From the NCBI GenBank assembly GCA_016710065.1, contig JADJLP010000002.1, positions 248,001-312,000 of the forward strand: a stretch of 64,000 bases of DNA. The letters are read 5' to 3'. The translations under genes and the position numbers were made by a program. The DNA comes from Candidatus Ideonella esbjergensis (GTDB taxonomy: Bacteria; Pseudomonadota; Gammaproteobacteria; Burkholderiales; Burkholderiaceae_C). Below, in pieces: positions 43,050-50,874 of this stretch. How positions within the stretch are numbered: position 1 is the stretch's first letter; the number at the start of each line of letters is the position of its first letter. The notes beneath the pieces were generated by a model that had not been told where the DNA came from, ran no database searches, and was given only the letters and a program-made list of their open reading frames with translations.

Positions 43050-43981
43050 ATGTGCGCCGCCATGACTTCCCCCCATCCGCCGGTCACGCTTGTAGACAAC
43101 GTGCTGGCCGCTGAGGTCACCAAGCACAAGATCTTGCTCATTCACGAGCCCGGACCGACGCGTGATGCGCTCATTGCGAGCATGCAGCGGCGATTTGATG
43201 TGCGCGTTGCCGGAGATGCGGTCGACGGTTGGCAGGCGGTTCTCATTGACCCATCGATCAAGGCGATTGTGGCCAGCGTGCCCATGCTGGAAATCGATGG
43301 TTACGGGCTGCTCCAACGCATTCGTCGCTCCAAGGTTTCGCGCGTGTCCGGTGCGCCCGTGGTCATCGTGACCAGTGGATCGGACCACTCGATTGGTCAA
43401 CTTGCCACTTCCTTTGGGGCATCGGGATTCAGGCGGTTCTCTGATCTCGACGGATTGCGCGACCAAGTGCAGGCCTTGATCGAACCAACGCCAAATGTGC
43501 GCCCCACCACACCGGCCAAGGCCGTGGTCGGCCCAGCCAAGCATCTGGCCGTCGTTCCGACGGTCACCAATGTCCTGCCTCTGGACACCCAGCCAACCCC
43601 ATCGAAGGAAATCACCATGTCCCGCCTTGAGAGTCTGAACAAAGTGCTCAAAACGCTGCAGGGTTCGTCACCCGGCGTCGAGGCCAGCGCGCTGATCTCG
43701 TCAGACGGGCTGATGATTGCCAGTGCACTGGCCAAGGAGATGGACGAAACGCGCGTGGCCGCGATGACGGCCACGCTGCTCAACCTGGGCACACGGGCCG
43801 CCACCGAGCTGCGCCGCGGCGAGGTGTCAGAAGTGATCGTGCGGGGCGACCAGGGTTATGCGGTGATGCTCAGTGCCGGACGCGGCGCGCTGCTGCTGGT
43901 GCTGGCCACCGAAGCCACGCCGCTGGGCCTGATCTTTTCGACATGCGCGAGGCGGTCAAGGGCATCAAGACCGTCCTGTGA
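43050..43981 (+). pseudogene. Pseudo-receiver fused to a Roadblock/LC7 domain, split by a frameshift
   Basis: From ATG 43050 the frame encodes a receiver-like domain (about 25-140: HKILLIHEPGPTRDALI, AIVASVPMLEIDGYGLLQRI). The phospho-acceptor Asp position is Ser76 and the acidic pair is missing, so phosphorylation is unlikely. A linker leads to MSRLESLNKVLKTLQ and the Roadblock/LC7 domain (VEASALISSDGLMIASALA, LLLVLATEATPLGLIF). After 43938 the frame goes wrong; one extra T in the run 43935-43938 restores FDMREAVKGIKTVL and a stop at 43981. An internal ATG at 43617 with AAGGA seven bases upstream could give a separate Roadblock protein. Either a real disruption or a base-calling error. Confidence 0.7.
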
Positions 43982-44014
43982 CCGGGGTGCCCAAGCCCAA
44001 CCTGGAGACCCTGC

Positions 44015-44776
44015 ATGCCCAACACCATCCTGTATGACGATGGCACGCACCGCAATGTGCTGCTCGAAGATTTCGATGCGGGCGGCTTTGCCGTCCAGTC
44101 CAACCAGCACGTGATCGTGCACGGCAGCGAGGGCATGATCCTCGACCCGGGTGGGCACAAGATCTACTCGCGCGTGCTGTCGGCCACCTTCGCCACCCTG
44201 GGCAACGCCAAGTTGCGCCACCTCTTTCTCTCGCACCAGGACCCGGACATCGTGGCCGCCGTCAACGGCTGGCTGATGACCACCGACGCCGACGCCCATT
44301 TGTCGGAAATCTGGACCCGGTTCGTGGCGCACTTTGGCCTGGACCATCTGGTGGAGCACCGGCTCAAGCCCATCCCGGACGCCGGCAAGATGCTGGAGCT
44401 GGGCGGCGTGCAAATGCCCGTGGTGCCGGCGCACTTTCTGCACAGCGAGGGCAACTTTCAGCTCTACGACCCGGTCTCCAAGATTCTGTACACGGGTGAC
44501 CTGGGCACCTCGCTGGGCACCGACTATGTCAAGGTGACTGACTTCGGCCAGCACCTGCGCCACATGGAAGGCTTTCACCGCCGCTACATGGCGTCCAACC
44601 GGGTCATGCAGGCCTGGGCCAACATGGTGCGCTCGCTGGACATCGAGATCATTGCCCCGCAACACGGGGCCTACTTCCAGGGCAAGGAGATGGTGGACCG
44701 CTTCATCCGGTGGTGCTCAAGCCTGGAGTGCGGCGTTGACCTGATCCTGCCTAGCTTCAAGGTGCCCACCGCTTGA
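44015..44776 (+). CDS. ODP-type (oxygen-binding diiron) MBL-fold protein
   Basis: 253 residues, ATG at 44015 with GGAG in front. A metallo-beta-lactamase fold related to flavodiiron proteins but without a flavodoxin domain. The metal set reads SHQDPDI (His74, Asp76, Asp78), HFLHSEGNF (His143), TGDLG (Asp162) and PQHG (His217), fitting a binuclear iron site. Stand-alone proteins of this type (ODP) bind O2 as sensors in bacterial chemotaxis (established for a spirochaete). It follows the Roadblock gene by 33 bp and precedes an OmpA-like gene by 13 bp, so it is probably in one operon with them. Confidence 0.82.
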   Translation: MPNTILYDDGTHRNVLLEDFDAGGFAVQSNQHVIVHGSEGMILDPGGHKIYSRVLSATFATLGNAKLRHLFLSHQDPDIVAAVNGWLMTTDADAHLSEIWTRFVAHFGLDHLVEHRLKPIPDAGKMLELGGVQMPVVPAHFLHSEGNFQLYDPVSKILYTGDLGTSLGTDYVKVTDFGQHLRHMEGFHRRYMASNRVMQAWANMVRSLDIEIIAPQHGAYFQGKEMVDRFIRWCSSLECGVDLILPSFKVPTA

Positions 44777-44789
44777 CCACTGAGCCGGC

Positions 44790-45416
44790 ATGAGCACTTC
44801 GGGAGCCTCGGTCGAAATGGACCGGCTGATGTCGTACCCCGTCTACGGCGAGGGCGCGCCGCCAGCGTTGGGGGTGACCTTGGCTGCCTGTGGCCTGTTG
44901 ATGGCTGTCGGAGCAACCTGGATCGGCCAGTCCGAAATGCGCGGGCCTGGGCCGACCCCCTCTGTCCCCCAAGTCGTTGTGCCGGCGGCGGCGGCTTCAC
45001 CGTCGGCAGCAGCACTGGCGGGCTCTCCAATTACCCCCAGGCCTGTCGAGGCTCTGTGCCCTCCGCCGGTGGCGCTGCATTTCGAGCTGGCAAAGGCTCG
45101 GCCAGATGCCGGGACCATGCTTCCGAGTCTGGCTGGCCTTGCCGAATGGGCTCGCCTGCACCCTAGCGCCAGGCTGGCTGTCGAAGGCCATGCCGACCTT
45201 GCCGGTCAAGACCAGTCCAATTTGGTCTTGAGTTACCGGAGGGCGAAGGCGGTCGCTTCGCTGCTTCAGGACATCGGTGTGCCACCGCAGCAAATTCACA
45301 TCACTGCGGCTGGCAGCCACGCGCCCGTTGATGTGCGACCAGGTGAAGCCGCCGCCAACAGGCGGGCCACCGTGCAGGTCAGCGATCCCGACAATTGCAT
45401 AACAGCCACCAGGTGA
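44790..45416 (+). CDS. OmpA C-terminal-like protein with one membrane helix
   Basis: 208 residues. A single hydrophobic stretch (ALGVTLAACGLLMAVGATWI, about 26-45) is followed by a Pro/Ala-rich linker and an OmpA-like domain (about 95-200): VALHFELAKARPDAG, RLAVEGHADLAGQDQSN, YRRAKAVASLLQDIGV, ANRRATVQV. OmpA-like domains bind peptidoglycan; an N-terminal anchor would tether the protein from the inner membrane to the wall. Two Cys residues in the domain may form a disulfide. It lies between the ODP gene and a membrane-anchored Roadblock-like gene, 4 bp before the latter. Confidence 0.8.
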   Translation: MSTSGASVEMDRLMSYPVYGEGAPPALGVTLAACGLLMAVGATWIGQSEMRGPGPTPSVPQVVVPAAAASPSAAALAGSPITPRPVEALCPPPVALHFELAKARPDAGTMLPSLAGLAEWARLHPSARLAVEGHADLAGQDQSNLVLSYRRAKAVASLLQDIGVPPQQIHITAAGSHAPVDVRPGEAAANRRATVQVSDPDNCITATR

Positions 45417-45420
45417 GTGA

Positions 45421-46080
45421 ATGATTTTGTTGACCAGTCTGCTGGCCGTGGGTGCCGTTCTGGCCTTGGCGAGCGCCGGCTACCTGTATGGCGCTCGCAA
45501 AGGCGCCACAGCGCGCGCGAACTTGCGGCAGCTCAACCGAGCCTTCGCGAAGGAAATTGCCCTGCTGCGTGACCACGCAGCATCCCCCAAAGAGGCCGAG
45601 CACGGCCTGCGCGCAACGCTGGAAGACATTCTGGCGCCCCTCGTGCACCGCGAGCGTCTGTCCTACGAGATGTCCACCCTGCAGACGGGCGGCGGCCAAC
45701 AACGCAACCTTGCGGCTGTGTTGAATCAGATGGCCGAGAAAGGCAACTTCAGTTCCGTGCTGCTGAGCGATGCCCAGGGTTGGCGCATTGCGGCCAGCGG
45801 TGGCACGCAAGATCCGGAGCGCCTGGGCGCCACGGCCTCCTTGCTGCTGCTGATGTCTGATCGAATTGCCAGAGATGGTTCGCCTTCGCCCCTGTCTCTC
45901 ATGTTGTACGACACAGCCAATCGAACGACCCTGTGTCGAGTCTTTCAGGTCGACAGCCACCGCATGACCCTGACCGTTGTTGCCGATGGCTCCGACCTGA
46001 CTCCGGCGGCGCTGGATCCGGTCCTGGCAAAGCTCAATGCGATGCTGCTGAGCAGGGATCTCGCAAGCCCGGAGACCTGA
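45421..46080 (+). CDS. Membrane-anchored Roadblock/LC7-like protein
   Basis: 219 residues. An N-terminal helix (ILLTSLLAVGAVLALASAGY) anchors the protein, then a charged helical segment (RANLRQLNRAFAKEIALLRD), then from about residue 105 a fold resembling Roadblock/LC7: NFSSVLLSDAQGWRIAASGG, LGATASLLLLMSDRIARDG, LCRVFQVDSHRMTLTVVADG. The match is by pattern with the Roadblock domain encoded at 43617 (ASALISSDGLMIASA), not by clear identity. It starts 4 bp after the OmpA-like gene, preceded by AGGTGAG. It ends the four-gene cluster; an IS630 element lies 90 bp downstream. Confidence 0.62.
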   Translation: MILLTSLLAVGAVLALASAGYLYGARKGATARANLRQLNRAFAKEIALLRDHAASPKEAEHGLRATLEDILAPLVHRERLSYEMSTLQTGGGQQRNLAAVLNQMAEKGNFSSVLLSDAQGWRIAASGGTQDPERLGATASLLLLMSDRIARDGSPSPLSLMLYDTANRTTLCRVFQVDSHRMTLTVVADGSDLTPAALDPVLAKLNAMLLSRDLASPET

Positions 46081-46169
46081 TCTCATCACTCTGGATCTGA
46101 AGCCGGAGCGTTGTCCGGTTCTTCACGGTTGCCATAGGCAATAAAGGACTATTTAGAAAGATATCCCTA

Positions 46170-47332
46170 GTGTAGTGTTCTACTATTAATGCAACTTATT
46201 TGGACGCAGTTGCTCCAATGCTCTACTACCGACAGAGTTGGAGCCAGAGCGTGCGAATTGCCCCTGCGATCGAGTTGAGTCAGGAAGAGGAAGCCGAGTT
46301 GGTCAGGCTTGCCCAATCCAAGTTGAGCAGTGTTCGATTGGTCGAACGGGTTCGCATCGTCTTGCTGGCTGCACAGGGCTTGCAGAATCTGCAGATCGCC
46401 CAGGAGTTGGGCATTGACCGGATCACGGCGGGGCGCTGGCGGCAACGCTACATCGAGTCGGGTCTGACGGGCATCGAACGCGACTTGCCCGCGGCGGGCC
46501 GCCGGTGAGGGTGGACGTTGCGAAGTTGGTGGAGTTGACCACCCAGACCCAGCCCGAGGCGGCCACGCACTGGAGCACACGCAAGATGGCTGCGGTGCTC
46601 GAGGTCAGCCCCAGCACGGTGATGCGCCACTGGCAGGCCAATGGTCTGAAGCCGCACATCGTGCGAGGCTTCAAGGTCTCGCGTGATCCGAAGTTTGTCG
46701 AGAAGCTCGAAGACATCGTGGGCCTGTACATGTCGCCACCCGAGCACGCCTTGGTGCTGTGCTGTGACGAGAAGAGCCAGGTTCAGGCGCTGGACCGCAC
46801 ACAGCCGGGCTTGCCGCTGAAGAAAGGGCGTGCGCAAACGATGACGCACGACTACAAGCGCCATGGCACGACCACGCTGTTCGCGGCACTCAACGTGCTC
46901 GACGGCCAAGTGATCGGCCAGTGCCAGCAGCGCCATACCCATGCCGAGTGGCTCAAGTTCCTGCGCAAGATCGACCGCGAGACGCCCAAGGACAAGACGC
47001 TGCACCTGATTGCCGACAACTACGCCACGCACAAGCATCCGGCGGTGCAGGCGTGGCTGGCCAAGCATCCGCGGTTCAACATGCACTTCACGCCGACATC
47101 GGCCTCGTGGCTGAACATGGTGGAGCGCTTCTTCCGTGACATCACCACCGAGCGGCTTCGCCGAGGCGTGTTCACCAGCGTGGCCGAGTTGGAGGCCGCG
47201 ATCAACGAGTACGTTGCCCATCACAACACCAAGCCCAAGCCGTTCATCTGGACCAAGAGCGCTCGCGACATCCTGCAGAAGGTCATTCGCGCCAACTCGC
47301 GGTTAAGTAGCAAACAGAACGAAACACTGCAC
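46170..47332 (+). mobile_element. IS630-family insertion sequence
   Basis: About 1.16 kb, bounded by TA on each side (46168-46169 and 47333-47334), the expected target duplication for IS630. The imperfect terminal inverted repeats begin GTGTAGTGTT on the left and GTGCAGTGTT on the right (reverse complement). It contains two overlapping frames for a DDE transposase. The element looks intact. Confidence 0.85.
46200..46508 (+). CDS. IS630 transposase, N-terminal helix-turn-helix part
   Basis: 102 residues from a TTG; an ATG at 46218 is an alternative. It holds the DNA-binding helix-turn-helix: LQNLQIAQELGIDRITAGRW, RQRYIESGLTGIERD. Its stop overlaps the GTG start of the catalytic frame by four bases (GTGA, 46505-46508), so the two parts are either coupled by re-initiation or joined by frameshifting, as reported for some IS630 elements. 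Confidence 0.8.
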   Translation: MDAVAPMLYYRQSWSQSVRIAPAIELSQEEEAELVRLAQSKLSSVRLVERVRIVLLAAQGLQNLQIAQELGIDRITAGRWRQRYIESGLTGIERDLPAAGRR

Positions 47333-47335
47333 TAG
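46505..47335 (+). CDS. IS630 transposase, catalytic DDE part
   Basis: 276 residues. The DDE triad is visible: CCDEKSQVQ, LIADNYATH and SWLNMVERFF. A winged-helix-like segment lies near the N-terminus (STRKMAAVLEVSPSTVMRHW). Its stop codon TAG (47333-47335) uses the TA of the target duplication, so the frame ends exactly at the element border. High GC like the host. Probably functional if the two frames are expressed together. Confidence 0.88.
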   Translation: MRVDVAKLVELTTQTQPEAATHWSTRKMAAVLEVSPSTVMRHWQANGLKPHIVRGFKVSRDPKFVEKLEDIVGLYMSPPEHALVLCCDEKSQVQALDRTQPGLPLKKGRAQTMTHDYKRHGTTTLFAALNVLDGQVIGQCQQRHTHAEWLKFLRKIDRETPKDKTLHLIADNYATHKHPAVQAWLAKHPRFNMHFTPTSASWLNMVERFFRDITTERLRRGVFTSVAELEAAINEYVAHHNTKPKPFIWTKSARDILQKVIRANSRLSSKQNETLH

Positions 47336-47520
47336 ATTCGGAGAACCTGAGCACCGCATTGCCTACAGCACTCGACGGGCGGCACAGGACCGGTATCAAA
47401 GAGGTCGTTGTTGGGTCCATATAACAAAAACTGGAGAACTGCCGTTGGGGCAGTCGCTGAGCGCAGCAGGCATGCCGTGAACCGATTGAGGTGTTTGCGT
47501 TGTCGCGGCTCTGAGGGTCA

Positions 47521-48045
47521 GTGAACGTGGCACAAAGAGCCCCTCTTTGTCTCCTGCTCGATAGCGCGTGGATTGAGCTCGAACGCAAGGTCACATCCTC
47601 GGCCGCAGATGCTGTGCAGCCTGCCTTGGTCGCATGGATGATGCGGTTCGGTTGTTTGACACATGCTGACCTTAACGAGCGAGGTGGTCGCGGCGGCGTT
47701 GGATTTGTCGGCCAGGAAGAAGGCGCACAGGTCAACTTCCTGGAGATCAGAGGCGCATCGGCAGACACAGTTCGTCAGGTCACAATCAGGCGTGGTGGGG
47801 TCAGCGTGTTCGAGATGACGTCCCTGTCGGATCGCGCTGGACGCCTGACAACTGCCGGCGAGTTTCTGCAAGCCATGTCGATCTCAAGTGGGCTACATGG
47901 ACTGTATGTAGACGTGCGGCAGTGTTTGTTGACGACTTCAAGTCTTGAGGTTGAAGTCACCGTGATGGTCGGGCGCCACTTCGTGGCCGAACGGGTTGGC
48001 ATACGCGCCTCGGTGCAAACAGCAACTGAGCGCTCGCATCCATGA
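47521..48045 (+). CDS. Hypothetical protein
   Basis: 174 residues from a GTG with GAGGG four bases in front. Codon use looks genuinely coding, and the second half has alternating hydrophobic strands (LRGASADTVRQVTIRRGGVS-like, LEVEVTVMVGRHFVAERVGI). I do not recognise a family. Open frames exist on the minus strand across the same DNA, but their composition is less protein-like. It is convergent with the winged-helix regulator at 48101. The 185 bp between the IS element and this start hold no feature I can name. Confidence 0.42.
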   Translation: MNVAQRAPLCLLLDSAWIELERKVTSSAADAVQPALVAWMMRFGCLTHADLNERGGRGGVGFVGQEEGAQVNFLEIRGASADTVRQVTIRRGGVSVFEMTSLSDRAGRLTTAGEFLQAMSISSGLHGLYVDVRQCLLTTSSLEVEVTVMVGRHFVAERVGIRASVQTATERSHP

Positions 48046-48100
48046 AAAGCCCGCAAATGAGGTACGGCGCGCCCATCCGCGACACAGATGGGCGCTTCAC

Positions 48101-49021
48101 CTACTCTTCGCGCGACCGCCAACGCAACACGTCACAACAGGCACTGCGAGGTACCTCGCAATAACGGCGGGGGAAAGGCACAGTGAAGACGCGTTCGCCA
48201 GGAAAGTTCAGGGCTGTCTTCGACAAGGCCAAGACATGGAGGTGCGGACTCATGACCACAAGTTCGCGCATGGAGGCCCGACTCGCTGGCCCAAGCTGCT
48301 CGGCACCTCGCAGCACCAGAAACGTCTTGCGCCGACGCAATCTGCTGACGATGTCAATGAATCGGCCTGCGCTGGATCTCGATGTCGCCAGCAGCTTGGT
48401 GACACCATGGCGTTCCAGCGAGTGCGGCATTGCTTCCGCATCAATCTCCAACACAGCGGCGCCCAAGCGCTGTGAGAGTCGCAGCCCTGCCCGGCGTGCC
48501 AACTCCCGCTGTTGGCCTTCGTCGGGGTCGACAAATGTGAGCAGGCGATGCCGCTGCATCAACGAGGCCAACAGCTCCTCTGGAGCCTCCAAGCCATCGT
48601 TGGCAGCATGGGAGTTGTCGGGGTCGTCGGCTGGCTTGACCAGACTCTCGAGTGGTGGATTGGCTGCATCGCTGTGCAGCGAATGAGCAACATGAGGGGA
48701 AACGCGCACATAGGGCGTGAAACGATAGCCACGGCGAGACACCGTCACGATGGACTGGCGTCCCAGAACCTTGCGCAGCGTCCAGATTTGCACCTGCAGG
48801 TTGTTGGGTTCCACCGCCGTACCGGCCCAAACCAGCTCGTACAACTCGTCCTTGCTGAGCACCTCGTCCGGGCGTCCGACAAACACGCTGAGCAGGTCAA
48901 ACGCCCGCCCCCCGATCGGCACCACCACACCATCCACCAGCAGTTCGCGGGTCTCGGGACGCAACTCGCATCGACCGAAATGAAAGCGTGCTGTCACACT
49001 GCGAACATCCCTCAACTGCAT
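48101..49021 (-). CDS. Winged-helix (OmpR/CadC-type) transcriptional regulator
   Basis: About 306 residues from the ATG at 49021. The N-terminal DNA-binding domain is of the Trans_reg_C type: FHFGRCELRPETRELLVDG, RAFDLLSVFVGRPDEVLSKD, then the recognition region NNLQVQIWTLRKVLG and the wing VSRRGYRFTPYV. No receiver domain precedes it. The C-terminal half (from about 140) has a helical, AAA-like look (LLTFVDPDEGQQRELARRAG, LVLRGAEQLGPASRASMREL) but no Walker A. It likely binds DNA in response to an unidentified signal. It is divergent from the globin-GGDEF gene, with a 219-bp gap that should carry both promoters. Confidence 0.78.
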   Translation of the reverse strand: MQLRDVRSVTARFHFGRCELRPETRELLVDGVVVPIGGRAFDLLSVFVGRPDEVLSKDELYELVWAGTAVEPNNLQVQIWTLRKVLGRQSIVTVSRRGYRFTPYVRVSPHVAHSLHSDAANPPLESLVKPADDPDNSHAANDGLEAPEELLASLMQRHRLLTFVDPDEGQQRELARRAGLRLSQRLGAAVLEIDAEAMPHSLERHGVTKLLATSRSSAGRFIDIVSRLRRRKTFLVLRGAEQLGPASRASMRELVVMSPHLHVLALSKTALNFPGERVFTVPFPRRYCEVPRSACCDVLRWRSREE

Positions 49022-49240
49022 AACTACTTTCAACAGAGTGACCGCCAATTCACTTCATGATGCCAAGGCCCATGTTCAGAGGCAAGTGAATGACAAACAT
49101 TAAATGACTTTTAATGTTTTCGTCGGTGAAATGCGGATGTGGATTTACGCGTCTGTGTCATGTCGCAGCCTCGCCATCTGAGCCGTTGCCGCCTGGGCAA
49201 TTGCGAACGATAAGAATTCCTTTCAAGCTTTGCGAACTCG

Positions 49241-50623
49241 ATGCCCATGAGCCCACAGCACACGACGCCATCAACCTGGCAAGACTCTCTTTTGGTGGCC
49301 AATGAGGCCACACGCCAACGTGTGGCCGCGGCGGTCAACCACAGCGCAGAGAGGCTCGCCGAGTTGTTCTACGCGGAACTGCTCTCTGACGCCGAAGCCA
49401 GCAAGCTCCTTGACCACGCCATCGTCAACACCCGCCTTCGGGCCTCGATGGCGTCTTGGTTGCGGCATCTGTTTTCCACCTCCACGCCGCACGAAGAGCG
49501 GATCGGTGCCCAGCAGCGCACCGGTGAGATACATGCGCGAATTGGCGTGCCCATGCACCTGGTGTCTCAAGGCGCAAGAATCATCAAGCGAACGATCTCC
49601 CATGAGCTCGTGGCGGGCGACATGCCGCGCGACAAGCTCGCGGAGGCCATCCAATACGTTTACGAGTTGATGGATCTGGCCATCGACACCATGAATGCGG
49701 CCTATGCGGCCAATGCCAGTCGCCTCACCCGATCCGAAGAGTCCTACCGCTTGTTCTTCATGAGTCAGAACATGAAGGCCGAACGCGAGCGACAGAAGTC
49801 GGACTTGCTGGAATGGGCCCAGCAGATCTTCGTCAAGCACTATTGGGACGTGCAGGACTCGCCTGAAGGACTCCTGACCCAGGAGTTTGGCAGCACCCAG
49901 TTTGGTCTTTGGCTGCATCACAAGGCAGCGATGATCTTCGACGGTGCGCCTGAGATAGCACTCATCTTGCAAAGTGCGGAGACCATCGAACGCGAGTTGC
50001 TCCCGAGATTGGGCCATGCCCGGGCAAGCAGGGAGGACGCACGTGCTGTTGTTGCAGCCATCACCGAACACGTCGACAGAATCAAGACATTGCTTGCCAA
50101 TATGTTCGACCGCTACGTGGCCAACGAGGACGGGCGCGATGGCGTCACGCGGTTGCTCAATCGCAGGTACTTCCCATCCGTGGCCAGGCGCGAGATTGCT
50201 TTGGCGCAGCAGCACCATTCCACCTTCGCTGTGATGATTGTGGACATCGACCACTTTGCCGTGGTGCGGGAAAGCCTGGGCGCAGATGTCACCGATCTCT
50301 TGCTTTCACAGGTGGCGGAGGCCTTGCAAGACAAGGTTCGCGCGGGCGACTTTCTGTTCAGGGTGGGGGATGACCAGTTTCTGGTGTTGCTGGTCGAGGC
50401 GCACCATTCCAACGTCATGAAAATTGCGGAAAGTCTCCGCAGGTGCGTGGAAGCGCTGCGGTTGCAAGGGTCTGGGTCGACTGCCACTTCGATGACCGTG
50501 AGCATCGGGGTCTGTCTTTTCGACGGTCATCCAGACTACCAACACCTTCTGGACAAATCCAATGAGGCCTTGGTCGAAGCCAAGGCACAAGGTCGCAACC
50601 GGTGCGTGTTGGCGGAAAGCTGA
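49241..50623 (+). CDS. Globin-coupled sensor with degenerate GGDEF domain (DosC-like)
   Basis: 460 residues. Residues 1 to about 160 are a globin-coupled sensor domain with the proximal heme His98 in GEIHARIGVPMHLV, the same local motif as E. coli DosC. A helical middle domain (FGLWLHHKAAMIFDGAPEI) follows, then a GGDEF-type domain from about 300. The A-site is GDDQF (376-380) instead of GGDEF, and DIDHFAVVRESLG replaces the usual DxDxFKxxNDxxG, so synthesis of c-di-GMP is doubtful. The inhibitory site RAGD (367-370) is intact, so it may bind c-di-GMP. Soluble, no signal. Start is the ATG at 49241; a second ATG lies two codons later. Confidence 0.88.
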   Translation: MPMSPQHTTPSTWQDSLLVANEATRQRVAAAVNHSAERLAELFYAELLSDAEASKLLDHAIVNTRLRASMASWLRHLFSTSTPHEERIGAQQRTGEIHARIGVPMHLVSQGARIIKRTISHELVAGDMPRDKLAEAIQYVYELMDLAIDTMNAAYAANASRLTRSEESYRLFFMSQNMKAERERQKSDLLEWAQQIFVKHYWDVQDSPEGLLTQEFGSTQFGLWLHHKAAMIFDGAPEIALILQSAETIERELLPRLGHARASREDARAVVAAITEHVDRIKTLLANMFDRYVANEDGRDGVTRLLNRRYFPSVARREIALAQQHHSTFAVMIVDIDHFAVVRESLGADVTDLLLSQVAEALQDKVRAGDFLFRVGDDQFLVLLVEAHHSNVMKIAESLRRCVEALRLQGSGSTATSMTVSIGVCLFDGHPDYQHLLDKSNEALVEAKAQGRNRCVLAES

Positions 50624-50856
50624 AACCGCCGTTGCATCGGTCTCATGAGCAACTGGTGGCCGAGATCGCGCTGTTCAAGAGCCAGTTCGGCGACACGCTG
50701 ACCGAGGAAGTGGCCGGCCACATTGCCACCTTCCTGCACGACTGGTTCATCAACGCGCTGAAGCCTGTAAGCCGCCGCCAACCAGCATCACGATCTTCTC
50801 TGACACCGCACTGCCCCCTTGCCGGAGCTGGATCTTTACCTGTATCGGCAAGCTGA
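50602..50856 (+). pseudogene. Hemerythrin-like fragment
   Basis: Overlapping the end of the globin-GGDEF gene, a frame encodes PLHRSHEQLVAEIALFKSQ and HIATFLHDWFINALKP. This is the C-terminal third of a bacteriohemerythrin, with the His-x-x-His and FLxDWxxxH region. The following His expected after WFIN is replaced, and the frame turns to unrelated sequence. It lacks the N-terminal helices and looks like a broken remnant. Confidence 0.5.
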
Positions 50857-50874
50857 GTGCGGCATCCTTGTTGA

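Noticed and set aside
47283..47871. Minus-strand open frames downstream of the IS element
   Set aside because: Composition is Ser/Cys/Arg-rich without motif. The plus-strand frame 47521-48045 has better codon character, though that too is uncertain.
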